Part shown: piece after piece, positions 45,292 through 53,796 of the stretch
How positions within the stretch are numbered: position 1 is the first letter of the stretch
Layout of the letters: each line of letters begins with the position of its first letter
Assembly: GCA_964440525.1 (NCBI GenBank)
Contig: CAYTTC010000002.1
Span: 62,001 to 126,000 of the forward strand
Length of the DNA: 64,000 nt
Direction of reading: 5' to 3'
Source: DASWJZ01 sp964440525
GTDB lineage: Bacteria; Pseudomonadota; Alphaproteobacteria; Rhizobiales; Afifellaceae
Notes under the pieces: model-generated
What the model saw: the letters and a program-made list of their open reading frames with translations, nothing else
What the model was told of the DNA's origin: nothing
Database searches by the model: none
Program-made: the position numbers and the translations under genes

Positions 45292-45489
45292 GTGGCACGG
45301 GACTTCTCGATCAGGCGTTTCTGGGCCGACGAACGCGGCGCCACGGCGGTCGAGTACGGCCTCATCTGCGGCATCATCGCAGTGGCGGTCTTCGGGATCG
45401 TTGGCGCCGGCGGAGGTCTCGCCGTCACCTACAACAAGCTCGTCGCGATCATCGCCGCGCTTGGCGGCGGCGGCGGCAACAACAGCTGA
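45292..45489 (+). CDS. Flp-family type IVb pilin
   Basis: 65 aa from GTG 45292 (TTG 45274 would add 6 residues). A basic leader (RDFSIRRFWAD) is followed by the Flp signature ERGATAVEYGLICGIIAVAV and a hydrophobic helix, with a Gly/Asn tail. Flp pilins are exported by Tad systems after prepilin peptidase cleavage. No tad genes are in the window, so its assembly machinery must be elsewhere or missing. Confidence 0.88.
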   Translation: MARDFSIRRFWADERGATAVEYGLICGIIAVAVFGIVGAGGGLAVTYNKLVAIIAALGGGGGNNS

Positions 45490-45504
45490 CGGTCGCCGAC
45501 AGAT

Positions 45505-46392
45505 CTATCTCCCTTTAGGCTTTCTATCTCCGAGCACGGCCGCAAGGCTCACCTCAGCAGAACCGCGTTTCGCGGGCTTCTGCTGGCTCTCGTGCGGAGC
45601 CCAGCCCGAAAGGGAGATGATATCGAAGGTCGCGCGGATTCGCCCATCCGGATCGCTGAACCGCTCGGCGTAGATTTCCGCGGCCCGCAGGAACAGTTTT
45701 CGCCCCGCCGGGTGCCGATCGCGGTCGGGGAGCGCGTTCGTCGCGCCCATCGCCCTCAGGTCCCGAAAGAGATCGAAGGCCGAATCGTAGCGTGCGGTCA
45801 CCGTGTCGCGATCAGCGACGGGGAGGGCGAAGCCTGCCCTCTGCAGGAGCGCGCCGAGCTGGCGCACGTCCGCGGCCGGGATCACGCGCGGGCTGGCGCC
45901 GCCCCGCATCTCGCTTTCAGCGGCGAACAGCGCTTCGCGAAGCTCCGCCAGCGTCTGCCCGCCCGTCATGGCGGCGAGGAACAGGCCATCGGGTCTTAGC
46001 GCCGTCCGAATCTGAAGCAGCGCCCCAGGCAGATCGTTGGTCCATTGGAGCGCGAGCGTCGAGGCGAAGAGGTCAATCGAGGCGGGGCCGAGCGGAAGCG
46101 CCTCCTCATCGCCGACGGCAGCCGGCGATCGGGTCCGCAGAAGGGCGGCTTCGGTCTGCTCGAGCCGGAACACCTGATCCACCTTGCCGGAGGCGAGGAG
46201 CGCCTCGGAGAGCTCGTCGGTTTGCCCACCATGCGCTACCGCCACCGGGAAGCGGCGTTCGACCGCCGCAAGGCGCTCCGCTAGATCTGCGACGACGAGC
46301 TTCAGGAGAAACGTCGCGCGCGGCTCGCCGCGTCGGTGCACGCGCGCCAGGCGGCGGCGAAGCAACCTCTTGTCGGTGACCTGCGCGACCAT
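45505..46392 (-). CDS. SAM-dependent methyltransferase (BioC/NDUFAF5-like)
   Basis: 295 aa. N-terminal DKRLLRRRLARVHRRG, then a class I methyltransferase core whose usual glycine motif is diverged (FPVAVAHGGQTDEL), with SIDLFASTLALQWTNDLPGAL and PDGLFLAAMTGGQTLAELREA. This is the alphaproteobacterial homologue of mitochondrial NDUFAF5 and of BioC-like proteins, always found next to comF in the group. The substrate is not known from sequence. Confidence 0.87.
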   Translation of the reverse strand: MVAQVTDKRLLRRRLARVHRRGEPRATFLLKLVVADLAERLAAVERRFPVAVAHGGQTDELSEALLASGKVDQVFRLEQTEAALLRTRSPAAVGDEEALPLGPASIDLFASTLALQWTNDLPGALLQIRTALRPDGLFLAAMTGGQTLAELREALFAAESEMRGGASPRVIPAADVRQLGALLQRAGFALPVADRDTVTARYDSAFDLFRDLRAMGATNALPDRDRHPAGRKLFLRAAEIYAERFSDPDGRIRATFDIISLSGWAPHESQQKPAKRGSAEVSLAAVLGDRKPKGR

Positions 46393-46475
46393 AGCTGCGG
46401 TTCCCGCCTGACGATGGGGTCTCAGGCAATGGAGAGGTGGGTGACCCGGCTCGAATGCCGCGATAGCATGGCGCC

Positions 46476-47229
46476 ATGCTGGCGCTCAAACGACCAGGCC
46501 TCCTGAGCGGGCTCCGGCGCCTACCGGGGCTCGCCGTGGACCTCGTACTGCCGCCGACCTGTCCCGGCTGCGGGGGAGCCGTCGCCGACGGCCACGCCCT
46601 TTGCGCGCGGTGCTGGTCCATGATTCGCTTCATCGAGCCGCCGATCTGTCCGGTCTACGGCACGCCCTTCACCCATGATCTCGGCGAAGGCATCGTCTCC
46701 GCCGAGGCGCTTGCCGATCCGCCACCGTTCCGCCGGGCGCGGTCGGCGGCGGTCTACGGCGATGTCGCCCGCCGGCTTGTGCACCAGCTGAAATACCATG
46801 ACCGTCCCCACGTGGCCGAAGTGATGGCCGTGTCGTTGCACCGCGCCGGCCATCGACTCCTCCGAAAATTCGCTCATCGTGCCGGTGCCGCTCTACCGCT
46901 GGCGGCTGTGGCAACGGCAATTCAATCAGGCGGCCCTGCTCGCCTCGAGCCTCGCGAAGCTCACCGGCGTGCCGCATGACCCGCTGGTCCTCCAGCGCGT
47001 CAAGCCAACCCGAAGCCAGGTTGGGCTCAGTGTGGGGCAGCGCAAGGAGAATGTGCGCGGCGCCTTTCGGGTGCCGGAGACGATGCGATCGCGGATTGCC
47101 AGTCGCGACGTCCTCCTCGTCGACGACGTCTATACATCCGGCGCCACGGCAAAGGCGGCGACGCGTGCCCTGCTTCGCGGCGGCGCGGCCGCGGTCGATG
47201 TGCTCACATTCGCGCGCGTAACCGCTTGA
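46476..47229 (+). pseudogene. comF: ComF phosphoribosyltransferase, frameshifted
   Basis: The first part (46476 to about 46860) has the ComF zinc-finger region (PPTCPGCGGAVADGHALCARCW) and VYGDVARRLVHQLKYHDRPH. The second part, in another frame, runs from about 46860 to 47229 with L-I-V-P-V-P-L-Y-R-W-R-L-W, the PRPP-binding LLVDDVYTSGATAKAATRAL and a normal end. Removing one C from CTCCTCC (46856-46862) would join them as LLENSLIVPVPL, so one extra base is present. It is either a real lesion in a DNA-uptake gene or a sequencing error. All other parts of the gene are conserved. Confidence 0.82.
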
Positions 47230-47298
47230 TCCGGATTTTGCAGAATGAACGGACTCGCATATATATTTGAGTATGAACGGATTTCGACAACCGCAGCC

Positions 47299-47553
47299 AT
47301 GCCGCCCGTGACCATCTATACCCGCCGATTCTGCGGCTATTGCACGGCCGCCAAGGCGCTCCTCCAGGAGATGGGGGTGGCTTTCGATGAGATCGACGCA
47401 ACGAAGTCACCGGACAAGCGGCGCGAAATGATCGAGCGTTCCGGCCGCTTCACGTTTCCGCAGATCTTTATAGGCTCGAATCACGTCGGCGGCTGCGACG
47501 ACCTCTACGCGCTGAAGGCGCGCGGCGAGCTCGACGCGCTCTTGGCCGCATGA
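47299..47553 (+). CDS. grxC: Glutaredoxin 3
   Basis: 84 aa from ATG 47299. Dithiol glutaredoxin with active site Cys12-Gly-Tyr-Cys15 (RRFCGYCTAAK), the glutathione-binding FTFPQIFIGSNHVGG and CDDLYAL. It reduces disulfides using glutathione. It is followed by the nitrilase gene with overlapping or near-overlapping start. Confidence 0.95.
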   Translation: MPPVTIYTRRFCGYCTAAKALLQEMGVAFDEIDATKSPDKRREMIERSGRFTFPQIFIGSNHVGGCDDLYALKARGELDALLAA

Positions 47554-47561
47554 GAGGTGCC

Positions 47562-48422
47562 ATGAAGTTCATCGCCGCGTGTGTCCAGCTCCGCTCCTCG
47601 ACCGATGTCGCCGAGAACATTGAAACGGTCGAGCGCCTCGTCCGCGAAGCAGCTCGTGCGGGGGCCCGCTACGTGCAGACCCCGGAGATGACCAATATCG
47701 TCGAGCGGAACCGCGCGTCGCTCGCCGCTGCAATCAAACCGGAGCACGCCGACCCGTCCGCCCGGCGATTCGCGGAATTGGCAGCCGAGCTCGGGATCGT
47801 GCTCCATATCGGCTCGCTCGCCCTGCAGGCTGACGATGGCCGCATCGCCAACCGCGCGCTTCTGTTCGCCCAGAACGGCAAGCTCATCGCCCGCTACGAC
47901 AAGATCCATCTCTTCGACGTCGACCTGCCGAACGGCGAGAGCTGGCGCGAATCCGCCGTCTATCATCCGGGCGACCGGGCCGTGGTTGCCGACCTGCCGT
48001 GGCTCAGGCTCGGCGTCTCGATCTGCTACGACCTTCGCTTCCCGCATCTCTATCGCGCTCACGCGCATGCAGGGGCCGCCGCGCTCACTGCGCCGGCTGC
48101 CTTCACCCGGCAGACCGGCGAGGCGCATTGGCACGTCCTGCAACGCGCGCGGGCCATCGAGAACGGCGCCTTCGTCATTTCCGCCGCCCAGGCTGGCCAC
48201 CACGCCGACGGCCGCGAGACGTTCGGTCATTCGATTATTGTGTCGCCCTGGGGCGAGGTGCTTGCGGAAGGCGGCGGCGAGGGACCCGAAGTGGTCATGG
48301 CGGAGATCGATCCGCTGCAGTCGGCCGAGGCGCGGCAGCGCATACCAGCGCTCCTGAACGAGCGCCCCTTCGCGCTTCCGGACGCAAAAGAGCCTGCGGC
48401 GGCGCTGAGGTCCGTGTCGTGA
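47562..48422 (+). CDS. Nit1-like carbon-nitrogen hydrolase
   Basis: 286 aa from ATG 47562 (GAGAGG upstream; ATG 47550 overlapping the grxC stop is the alternative). The catalytic triad is Glu42 (QTPEMTN), Lys114 (RYDKIHLFD) and Cys155 (SICYDLRFP). Nit-type proteins hydrolyse deaminated glutathione, which fits its place next to grxC. Coupled to the DUF1178 gene by GTGA overlap. Confidence 0.9.
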   Translation: MKFIAACVQLRSSTDVAENIETVERLVREAARAGARYVQTPEMTNIVERNRASLAAAIKPEHADPSARRFAELAAELGIVLHIGSLALQADDGRIANRALLFAQNGKLIARYDKIHLFDVDLPNGESWRESAVYHPGDRAVVADLPWLRLGVSICYDLRFPHLYRAHAHAGAAALTAPAAFTRQTGEAHWHVLQRARAIENGAFVISAAQAGHHADGRETFGHSIIVSPWGEVLAEGGGEGPEVVMAEIDPLQSAEARQRIPALLNERPFALPDAKEPAAALRSVS

Positions 48423-48847
48423 TTCGCTATTCGCTGTCCTGCGCCGTGGGTCACGATTTCGAAGCCTGGTTTGCGGGCTCGGCAGCGTTCGAGACCCAGC
48501 AAGCCAAGGGCAGCATCGCGTGCCCTGTCTGCGGCTCGACGTCCGTCGACAAGGCTCTGATGGCGCCGGCTGTGGCAACCTCGCGCAAGAAGGACTCGAT
48601 GCGCCTCGCCGCCAACGTTCCCGATCAGCAGGAAGCGGTCGCCATGCTCCGCAAGCTGCGCCAGCACCTGACTGAAAACGCCGACTATGTCGGTCCGAAA
48701 TTCGCCGAGGAAGCGCGGCGCATTCATTACAATGAGACGGAGAAGCGCGGCATCTATGGCGAGGCCTCGACCGAGGATGCCCACGCGCTGGCCGAGGAGG
48801 GGATCGAGTTTCACCCGCTCCCCATGCTGCCGGAAGAGCACAACTGA
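48419..48847 (+). CDS. DUF1178 family protein
   Basis: 142 aa from GTG 48419. Features of the family: I-R-Y-S-L-S-C-A-V-G-H-D-F-E-A-W-F at the start, a C-x2-C (CPVCGS) that with Cys7 may bind zinc, and a C-terminal ARRIHYNETEKRGIYGEAS. Function unknown, but it constantly follows the nitrilase gene in alphaproteobacteria. Confidence 0.92.
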   Translation: MIRYSLSCAVGHDFEAWFAGSAAFETQQAKGSIACPVCGSTSVDKALMAPAVATSRKKDSMRLAANVPDQQEAVAMLRKLRQHLTENADYVGPKFAEEARRIHYNETEKRGIYGEASTEDAHALAEEGIEFHPLPMLPEEHN

Positions 48848-48928
48848 ATTTGTGGCGGGACTACTCCTCACGATCGGTCGAGGTCGGGAGGCGTGGAGCA
48901 GCCCTCAGGTAACCACCATTTTATGGCT

Positions 48929-48955
48929 AGCCCCGCCGGTTAGCGCGGCGGGGCT
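48929..48955. terminator. Hairpin between convergent genes
   Basis: AGCCCCGCCG (48929-48938) pairs perfectly with CGGCGGGGCT (48946-48955) around a 7-base loop. It sits between the convergent DUF1178 and CHRD genes. U-tracts are weak on both sides, so termination efficiency is uncertain. Confidence 0.6.
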
Positions 48956-48972
48956 GGATTCTGTGGGCTCGG

Positions 48973-49455
48973 TTAGTGCAGCTGGCCTCTAATGGCGCCA
49001 GCTGAGAAAGCGCCGTTGTGCACATTGACATAGAACCTAGTCGGGTCGGCGCGGATCGCTGCCACGGTTCCGGCGGCCGCGGCCACGCAGCCCGAAGAGG
49101 CGCCCGGATTTCCGCCACCCGGCGCGCTCGGCGGAGTGAGAATAACGACGATACCGCCGTTGACCCCCGACACGCCGGCGTGGATATGGGCCGCCGTAGC
49201 GCCGGCAAGGTTGTCGGCGGTGATCCCCCAGCACACCGAAGTGGTAGATGGGAAAAGGATCGTCGCCGAGCCGATGGCGTCGAGGTCACCCTTCCTGCAA
49301 ACGGATCCTGCGGCGACGAGGACGCATTCGTTGCCCCCGTTGAGGACCGCAAACAGCGGCGCGCCCTGAGGCGATTGTGCGTAGGAGCCGGTAGAGACGA
49401 CCAGAGTTCCAATCGCGGCGGCAACGGCGCATGCGAACGCTCGGAGTAATGTCAT
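48973..49455 (-). CDS. Secreted CHRD-domain protein
   Basis: 160 aa from ATG 49455 (GGAG upstream). A signal peptide (FACAVAAAIGTLVVSTGSYA) precedes a CHRD-like beta domain with A-A-H-I-H-A-G-V-S-G-V-N-G and the C-terminal FYVNVHNGAFSAGAIRGQL signature. Four cysteines in the mature part may form disulfides. CHRD domains are extracellular and of unknown biochemical role in bacteria. Confidence 0.82.
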   Translation of the reverse strand: MTLLRAFACAVAAAIGTLVVSTGSYAQSPQGAPLFAVLNGGNECVLVAAGSVCRKGDLDAIGSATILFPSTTSVCWGITADNLAGATAAHIHAGVSGVNGGIVVILTPPSAPGGGNPGASSGCVAAAAGTVAAIRADPTRFYVNVHNGAFSAGAIRGQLH

Positions 49456-49760
49456 TGGCAGCTCCCTCCCTTGCAGCATGTCCCAGAGGTCCAGGACTGA
49501 CGGGCGCAGTTGAAGCACCGACAGGGTTGGCTGACAATAAAAAGTTTGGTGAATGGGTTATCGGAATGAAATTTGGATCGGAGAAAATTATTCAGCTTTG
49601 CAAATGGTTTAGGTTGAGTGGCTCGCCCTGGCGGAGTCTGGTACCGCAGCTCCCCTGCTCGCGAAGAATCACGTTCGCGTGGCGACCCTTGCGACCCACA
49701 TGCCTCCCCTCGATTGTTGAGAGGAGTTTGCCCGTGAGCGGATCGCAAAGGGAGAATTGC
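49456..49760. other. Intergenic region (305 bp), divergent promoters
   Basis: Lies between the CHRD gene (minus) and msrA (plus). The middle (49530-49620) is unusually AT-rich for this genome (ATAAAAAGTTTGG, GAAATTTGG, AAAATTATTC), as expected of promoters or a regulator site, but no consensus pair could be assigned. No gene seen. Confidence 0.35.
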
Positions 49761-50363
49761 ATGAGGAAGGTCGGACCGATCGCCCTTGCCATCCTGTTGG
49801 CGGGTGTGTCGACTTCACCCGAGATTGCCACGGCGGCCGAGCGGCAAGCGGCGATATTCGCCGGCGGCTGCTTCTGGTGCGTTGAAGAGGCGTTCGACAA
49901 GGTTGCCGGAGTCCTCGCGACGACCTCGGGCTACACTGGTGGAACAGTGGAGAACCCGGAATACCAGCAGGTATCGGGCGGCGACACCGGGCATTTCGAA
50001 GCCGTGGAGGTCGAGTACGACCCGGCAAAGGTGACTTATGCAAAGCTCCTCGACACCTTCTGGCTCAATATCGATCCCTTCGATTCGCGCGGACAATTTT
50101 GCGACAAGGGCAGCCAGTACCTGAGCGCGGTCTTCGTGGCGGATGCAGAGGAGCAGGCGCTGGCCGAGAAGTCGAAGGAAGAGGTGGCGACGAGCCAGAA
50201 CATGCCGGTAGCCACGCAAATTCTCCCGGCGCAGACATTCTATCCGGCGGAGGACTACCACCAGAATTTCCACGTCACGAACGAGGCCCGCTACAAATAT
50301 TACAAGTTCGGCTGCGGCCGCGCGCAACGCCTCGAGGAGGTCTGGGGCAAGCCGGCAGCCTGA
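49761..50363 (+). CDS. msrA: Exported peptide-methionine (S)-S-oxide reductase
   Basis: 200 aa from ATG 49761 (AAAGGGAGA upstream). An N-terminal signal peptide (IALAILLAGVSTSPEIATA) makes this a periplasmic MsrA. The catalytic motif is GGCFWC with Cys37 as nucleophile; GYTGGTVENPEYQQVSGGDT, GHFEAVEVEYDP and PAEDYHQNF follow. It repairs oxidised methionine in envelope proteins. Confidence 0.95.
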   Translation: MRKVGPIALAILLAGVSTSPEIATAAERQAAIFAGGCFWCVEEAFDKVAGVLATTSGYTGGTVENPEYQQVSGGDTGHFEAVEVEYDPAKVTYAKLLDTFWLNIDPFDSRGQFCDKGSQYLSAVFVADAEEQALAEKSKEEVATSQNMPVATQILPAQTFYPAEDYHQNFHVTNEARYKYYKFGCGRAQRLEEVWGKPAA

Positions 50364-50540
50364 GGCCACCGCCTGGCTCAGCGAACGACCGCTCGGACAC
50401 GCGCTGGGTGCGTAATTCCGCTTAGCGCATGCCGAATTGCGTCGAATCGGCAATCCGGAGTAGGTTCAACCGGTTGCGCACGGAACGATCGCGCGTTCTT
50501 AAGCGTAGTGGAGCTGCGCTGAGTCGGGCTGAACTGGGGG

Positions 50541-51269
50541 ATGCAGGTGCTGGACAGACGCTATTTTCTCGCCGGTGCCGCTAGCGTGGTTCTTGGCGCA
50601 TGCTCCGGAGGCTTCGGCTCCCTCGCCTACGCGCCGGGCGCAGGATCGCGTCTTGTCGTCACCAACGAGCCGCATCGTGTTCCGACCGTCGATCTCACCA
50701 CCATTCCGGTCCAGTATCACCGCCAGATCGTAGGCGATCCGACCGGCGAGGCGCCGGGAACGATCGTGGTCGATCCTGGCCAGCGGCTTCTCTACCTGGT
50801 CCTCCCGGACGGGCGCGCGCGGCGCTATGGAATCGGGGTTGGACGCGAGGGCTTCGCCTGGAACGGCGCCGCCACGATCGGCATGAAGCGCGAATGGCCG
50901 AAATGGTATCCCCCCGTCGAGATGCAGGCGCGCGATGAGACAGCGCGCGAATTCGCCGACGGCATGGAGGGCGGCACCGACAATCCGCTCGGCGCGCGCG
51001 CCATGTATCTCTTCAAGGGCGGCAAGGACACGCTCTACCGGATCCACGGCACGAACGAGCCGCGCTCCATCGGCCGTGCCGTCTCGTCCGGCTGCATCCG
51101 CATGCTGAACGCCGACGTGATCGACCTCTATGAACGCGTACCCGTCGGCACCAAGGTCGTCGTGCTGCCGGCGACAAGCCCGATCGCGCGGATTGGGCGG
51201 GCGATTACCGATCCGGACGCGCAGTGGCGCCAGAACGTGCGGCGGCTGGCCGGAGAGCCGCCGGCTTAG
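50541..51269 (+). CDS. YkuD-type L,D-transpeptidase (Tat/lipoprotein signal)
   Basis: 242 aa. The N-terminus has a twin-arginine-like motif (DRRYFLAGAAS) and a lipobox ending LGAC (Cys21). The YkuD domain carries HGTNEPRSIGRAVSSGCIRM with His169 and nucleophile Cys185. It should form 3-3 crosslinks or attach proteins to peptidoglycan. The stop codon lies inside a predicted terminator hairpin. Confidence 0.93.
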   Translation: MQVLDRRYFLAGAASVVLGACSGGFGSLAYAPGAGSRLVVTNEPHRVPTVDLTTIPVQYHRQIVGDPTGEAPGTIVVDPGQRLLYLVLPDGRARRYGIGVGREGFAWNGAATIGMKREWPKWYPPVEMQARDETAREFADGMEGGTDNPLGARAMYLFKGGKDTLYRIHGTNEPRSIGRAVSSGCIRMLNADVIDLYERVPVGTKVVVLPATSPIARIGRAITDPDAQWRQNVRRLAGEPPA

Positions 51270-51292
51270 CGCGCCGGGGCGTTTTGTTTTTT
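51257..51292 (+). terminator. Rho-independent terminator
   Basis: A GCC-G-CCGGC stem pairs with GCCGG-GGC across the stop codon of the transpeptidase gene (51257-51280) and is followed by GTTTTGTTTTTT, a clear T-tract. Confidence 0.6.
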
Positions 51293-51442
51293 CCAGTCCC
51301 GATCCTCACCGCCAGGATCTGTCGTCGCGCCCGATTCGCTCGAAGCGTGTGCCGGTCCACTCCAACCCCACTCGGCGAACCAGGCTCCCAGCCGTTCGAC
51401 GAAAACCGAAGCCTGCCTGGATCTAACTGAAACGTGGGCCAT
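51266..51442 (-). CDS. Possible 58-aa protein divergent from a WYL regulator
   Basis: M-A-H-V-S-V-R-S-R-Q-A-S-V-F-V-E-R-L-G-A-W-F..., with GAGGAG 8 bases before the ATG. That site lies in one arm of a perfect palindrome (GCTCCTC-TGTTT-GAGGAGC, 51450-51468). WYL regulators are often divergent from the gene they control, which supports it. The polar C-terminal half and the overlap with the terminator argue against. No family recognised. Confidence 0.35.
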   Translation of the reverse strand: MAHVSVRSRQASVFVERLGAWFAEWGWSGPAHASSESGATTDPGGEDRDWKKQNAPAR

Positions 51443-51449
51443 GACCTTT

Positions 51450-51468
51450 GCTCCTCTGTTTGAGGAGC
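51450..51468. promoter_or_regulatory. Perfect palindrome, possible operator
   Basis: GCTCCTC-TGTTT-GAGGAGC, 7-bp arms, between the small minus-strand ORF and the WYL regulator gene. It includes the ORF's ribosome-binding site, so it could act as an operator or an RNA hairpin hiding that site. Confidence 0.4.
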
Positions 51469-51558
51469 GAAAATAGGATGCGATACCTGCCAGCCGGATG
51501 TCATGTTTGACCGGCTCTGTTTGTGGCCCAAAAATGGCATATCGGACGGGAGAATCGC

Positions 51559-52560
51559 GTGAATGCGTTAGAGCGCGCGCTCGCAATCCTGCTTCTGCTC
51601 ACGCGCCGGCAGCTGTTCCCGGCGTCTGACCTTGCCGCGCGCTTCGAAGTGTCGGTCCGCACTGTCTACCGGGACATCGACCGGCTCATCGCGCTTGGCA
51701 TCCCGATCGAAGCGGAGCGCGGGGCGGAGGGTGGATTTCGGCTCTCGGGCGACTATCTCTCGCCGCCTATTGCCCTGAACAGGGTGGAGACGACGGCGCT
51801 TCTCGTCGCGCTCACCTTGGTGCGCGGCCTCGAAACGACGCCGCTGAAGAGCGACCTTGAAACGGCCGAGGCAAAGCTTCTCGCCGCCCTTCCGAAAGCC
51901 GCGCGCGAGATTCTGGCGAAACGACCGAGCATCGTCGGGATCGAGCGGGCGCCCGATGACATATTCCATGGTCGGCGACCGGCGGAGCGCCTGCTCGATC
52001 ATCAGGCCGCTGTCGACAGGTTTCTCGAAGGCATCCTGACCCAGCGTCGGGTCGAGGTGACGCACCGCAATCCCTCCCGCCCAAGCGAACGCGTGCATGA
52101 GATCGAGCCGCACGGCCTCCTTTGGGATCGCGACCTTTGGTATTTGGTCGGGCGGTCGCTCGAGGCGGGTGAAATTCGGATGTGGCGGGCGGACCGGATT
52201 CACTCCATCGCGGTCACCGGCATGGCGTTCCGGCCGATGCCGGATTTCGACATTCGCGCGCTGCTTGGTAGGCAGTGGCTGGAGCGCGCCATGCGCACCT
52301 GGGAGAACGAGAAGGAAGGGAGCCGCATCAGAATGAGCGCCGAGGCCGCGTCAAAACTTCGTCGCGATTGGTATTATCGCCATGCCGCGTATTTTGAGGG
52401 CGACGATGGCCGGATCGTCATGTCGATTTCCGACACGGATGCAGAATCCGTGCTTCCGCTCGTTCGCTGGCTTGGTGCCGAGGCCGAGATTCTTGCGCCT
52501 GAGAGCTTGCGAGAAAAGCTACGGACCGAGCTCGATGCGATTCGGCTCGCCTATGGCTGA
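51559..52560 (+). CDS. WYL-domain transcriptional regulator (YafY-like)
   Basis: 333 aa from GTG 51559 (GGGAG upstream). The N-terminal DeoR/HTH-11 helix-turn-helix has F-P-A-S-D-L-A-A-R-F-E-V-S-V-R-T-V-Y-R-D and GAEGGFRLSG. The WYL region includes PHGLLWDRDLWYLVGRSLEAGE and the C-terminal WCX-type domain ends the protein. Ligand unknown. It is just upstream of the lytic transglycosylase gene, but the small divergent ORF may be its target. Confidence 0.9.
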   Translation: MNALERALAILLLLTRRQLFPASDLAARFEVSVRTVYRDIDRLIALGIPIEAERGAEGGFRLSGDYLSPPIALNRVETTALLVALTLVRGLETTPLKSDLETAEAKLLAALPKAAREILAKRPSIVGIERAPDDIFHGRRPAERLLDHQAAVDRFLEGILTQRRVEVTHRNPSRPSERVHEIEPHGLLWDRDLWYLVGRSLEAGEIRMWRADRIHSIAVTGMAFRPMPDFDIRALLGRQWLERAMRTWENEKEGSRIRMSAEAASKLRRDWYYRHAAYFEGDDGRIVMSISDTDAESVLPLVRWLGAEAEILAPESLREKLRTELDAIRLAYG

Positions 52561-52591
52561 TCGAGATCGAGAGGGCGCCGCGCGATCGGGC

Positions 52592-53788
52592 ATGAGGCTG
52601 CTTACGGCAGCGTTCGCCTTGGTTTGCTGGCTTGGTGCAACTGCCGATGCCGAGACGAGCTGCCGCGCCGGAGAAAACTTTGCCGGCTGGCTCGCGGAGC
52701 TACGGCAAGACGCCGCGGGGCAGGGGATTTCGGAGCGAACGCTTGCGGCTCTCGACGGGCTGACCTTCGACGAGCGGGTGCTGAAACAGGATCGTGGTCA
52801 GCCGACGCTATCGCAAAGTTTTCTGGATTTCGCCGGGCGCGTCGTCTCCGCCGACCGTCTCGCGCGCGGCCGCGCGCTCTTGACGACGCGTGCCGCGACA
52901 TTCGCCAGGATTGAACGCGACTTTGGCGTTCCCGGCCCGGTCATCGTGGCCTTCTGGGGGCTGGAGACCGACTATGGCGCCTTCATGGGCGATTTCTCCT
53001 CGCTCCGTTCGTTGGCGACGCTCGCTTACGATTGCCGCCGGCCAGACCATTTTCGCGCCGAGCTGATCGACGCGCTAAAACTCCTGGAAAGCGGCGACCT
53101 CGTGCCAAAGGAGATGACCGGCGCCTGGGCGGGAGAGCTTGGACAGGTGCAGTTCACCCCGTCGAACTACCTGAAATACGCGATCGACTACGACGGCGAC
53201 GGGCGCCGCGATCTCGTGGGAAGCGTGCCCGATGCGCTCGCCTCCACCGCCGGCTATCTGAAGGCGATTGGATGGCGTGCAGGCGAGCCGTGGCTTGAAG
53301 AGGTGCGGGTTGCCGACACGGTTCCCTGGCAGGAAGCCGCGCGGGCCAACTTGAAGCCGCGGTCGTTCTGGGCGGCGGCCGGCGTCACGCGAGCGGATGG
53401 GAGCGCGCTTCCCGCCGACGACGTGCCAGCGGCGCTGCTCCTTCCGATGGGGCGGCTTGGGCCGGCCTTTCTCGGCTACGCGAATTTCGGCATCTACTGG
53501 GAATGGAACCAGAGTTCCAATTATTCGCTCGCCGCCGCCTATTTCGCCACCCGCCTCGCCGGTGCGCCGCGGCTGAACCGGGGCGATCCGCCCGCCATCC
53601 TTAGCGCCGATGACATGCGCGAGGTGCAGGAGCGCTTGAACGCCATGGGCTACGACGCCGGCACGCCCGACGGGCGCCTCGGCGAGATCACCCGCGCCGG
53701 CGTCAAGCAAGCGCAGCTCGCCTTCGGCCTGCCGGCCGACGGCTATCCGACGCGCGAGCTGTTGGACCTCTTACGCAAGGGAAAATGA
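52592..53788 (+). CDS. MltB-type lytic murein transglycosylase with PG-binding domain
   Basis: 398 aa from ATG 52592 (ATG 52553 overlapping the regulator is possible). A signal peptide (LLTAAFALVCWLGATADA) precedes a GH103 domain with the catalytic Glu in FWGLETDYGAFMG, plus SLATLAYDCRRPDHF, GQVQFTPSNYLKYAIDYDGD and GYANFGIYWEWNQSSNYSLA. The C-terminus (about 330-395) is a PG_binding_1 domain. Cleaves peptidoglycan glycan strands in the periplasm. Confidence 0.93.
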   Translation: MRLLTAAFALVCWLGATADAETSCRAGENFAGWLAELRQDAAGQGISERTLAALDGLTFDERVLKQDRGQPTLSQSFLDFAGRVVSADRLARGRALLTTRAATFARIERDFGVPGPVIVAFWGLETDYGAFMGDFSSLRSLATLAYDCRRPDHFRAELIDALKLLESGDLVPKEMTGAWAGELGQVQFTPSNYLKYAIDYDGDGRRDLVGSVPDALASTAGYLKAIGWRAGEPWLEEVRVADTVPWQEAARANLKPRSFWAAAGVTRADGSALPADDVPAALLLPMGRLGPAFLGYANFGIYWEWNQSSNYSLAAAYFATRLAGAPRLNRGDPPAILSADDMREVQERLNAMGYDAGTPDGRLGEITRAGVKQAQLAFGLPADGYPTRELLDLLRKGK

Positions 53789-53796
53789 GCGACGCG

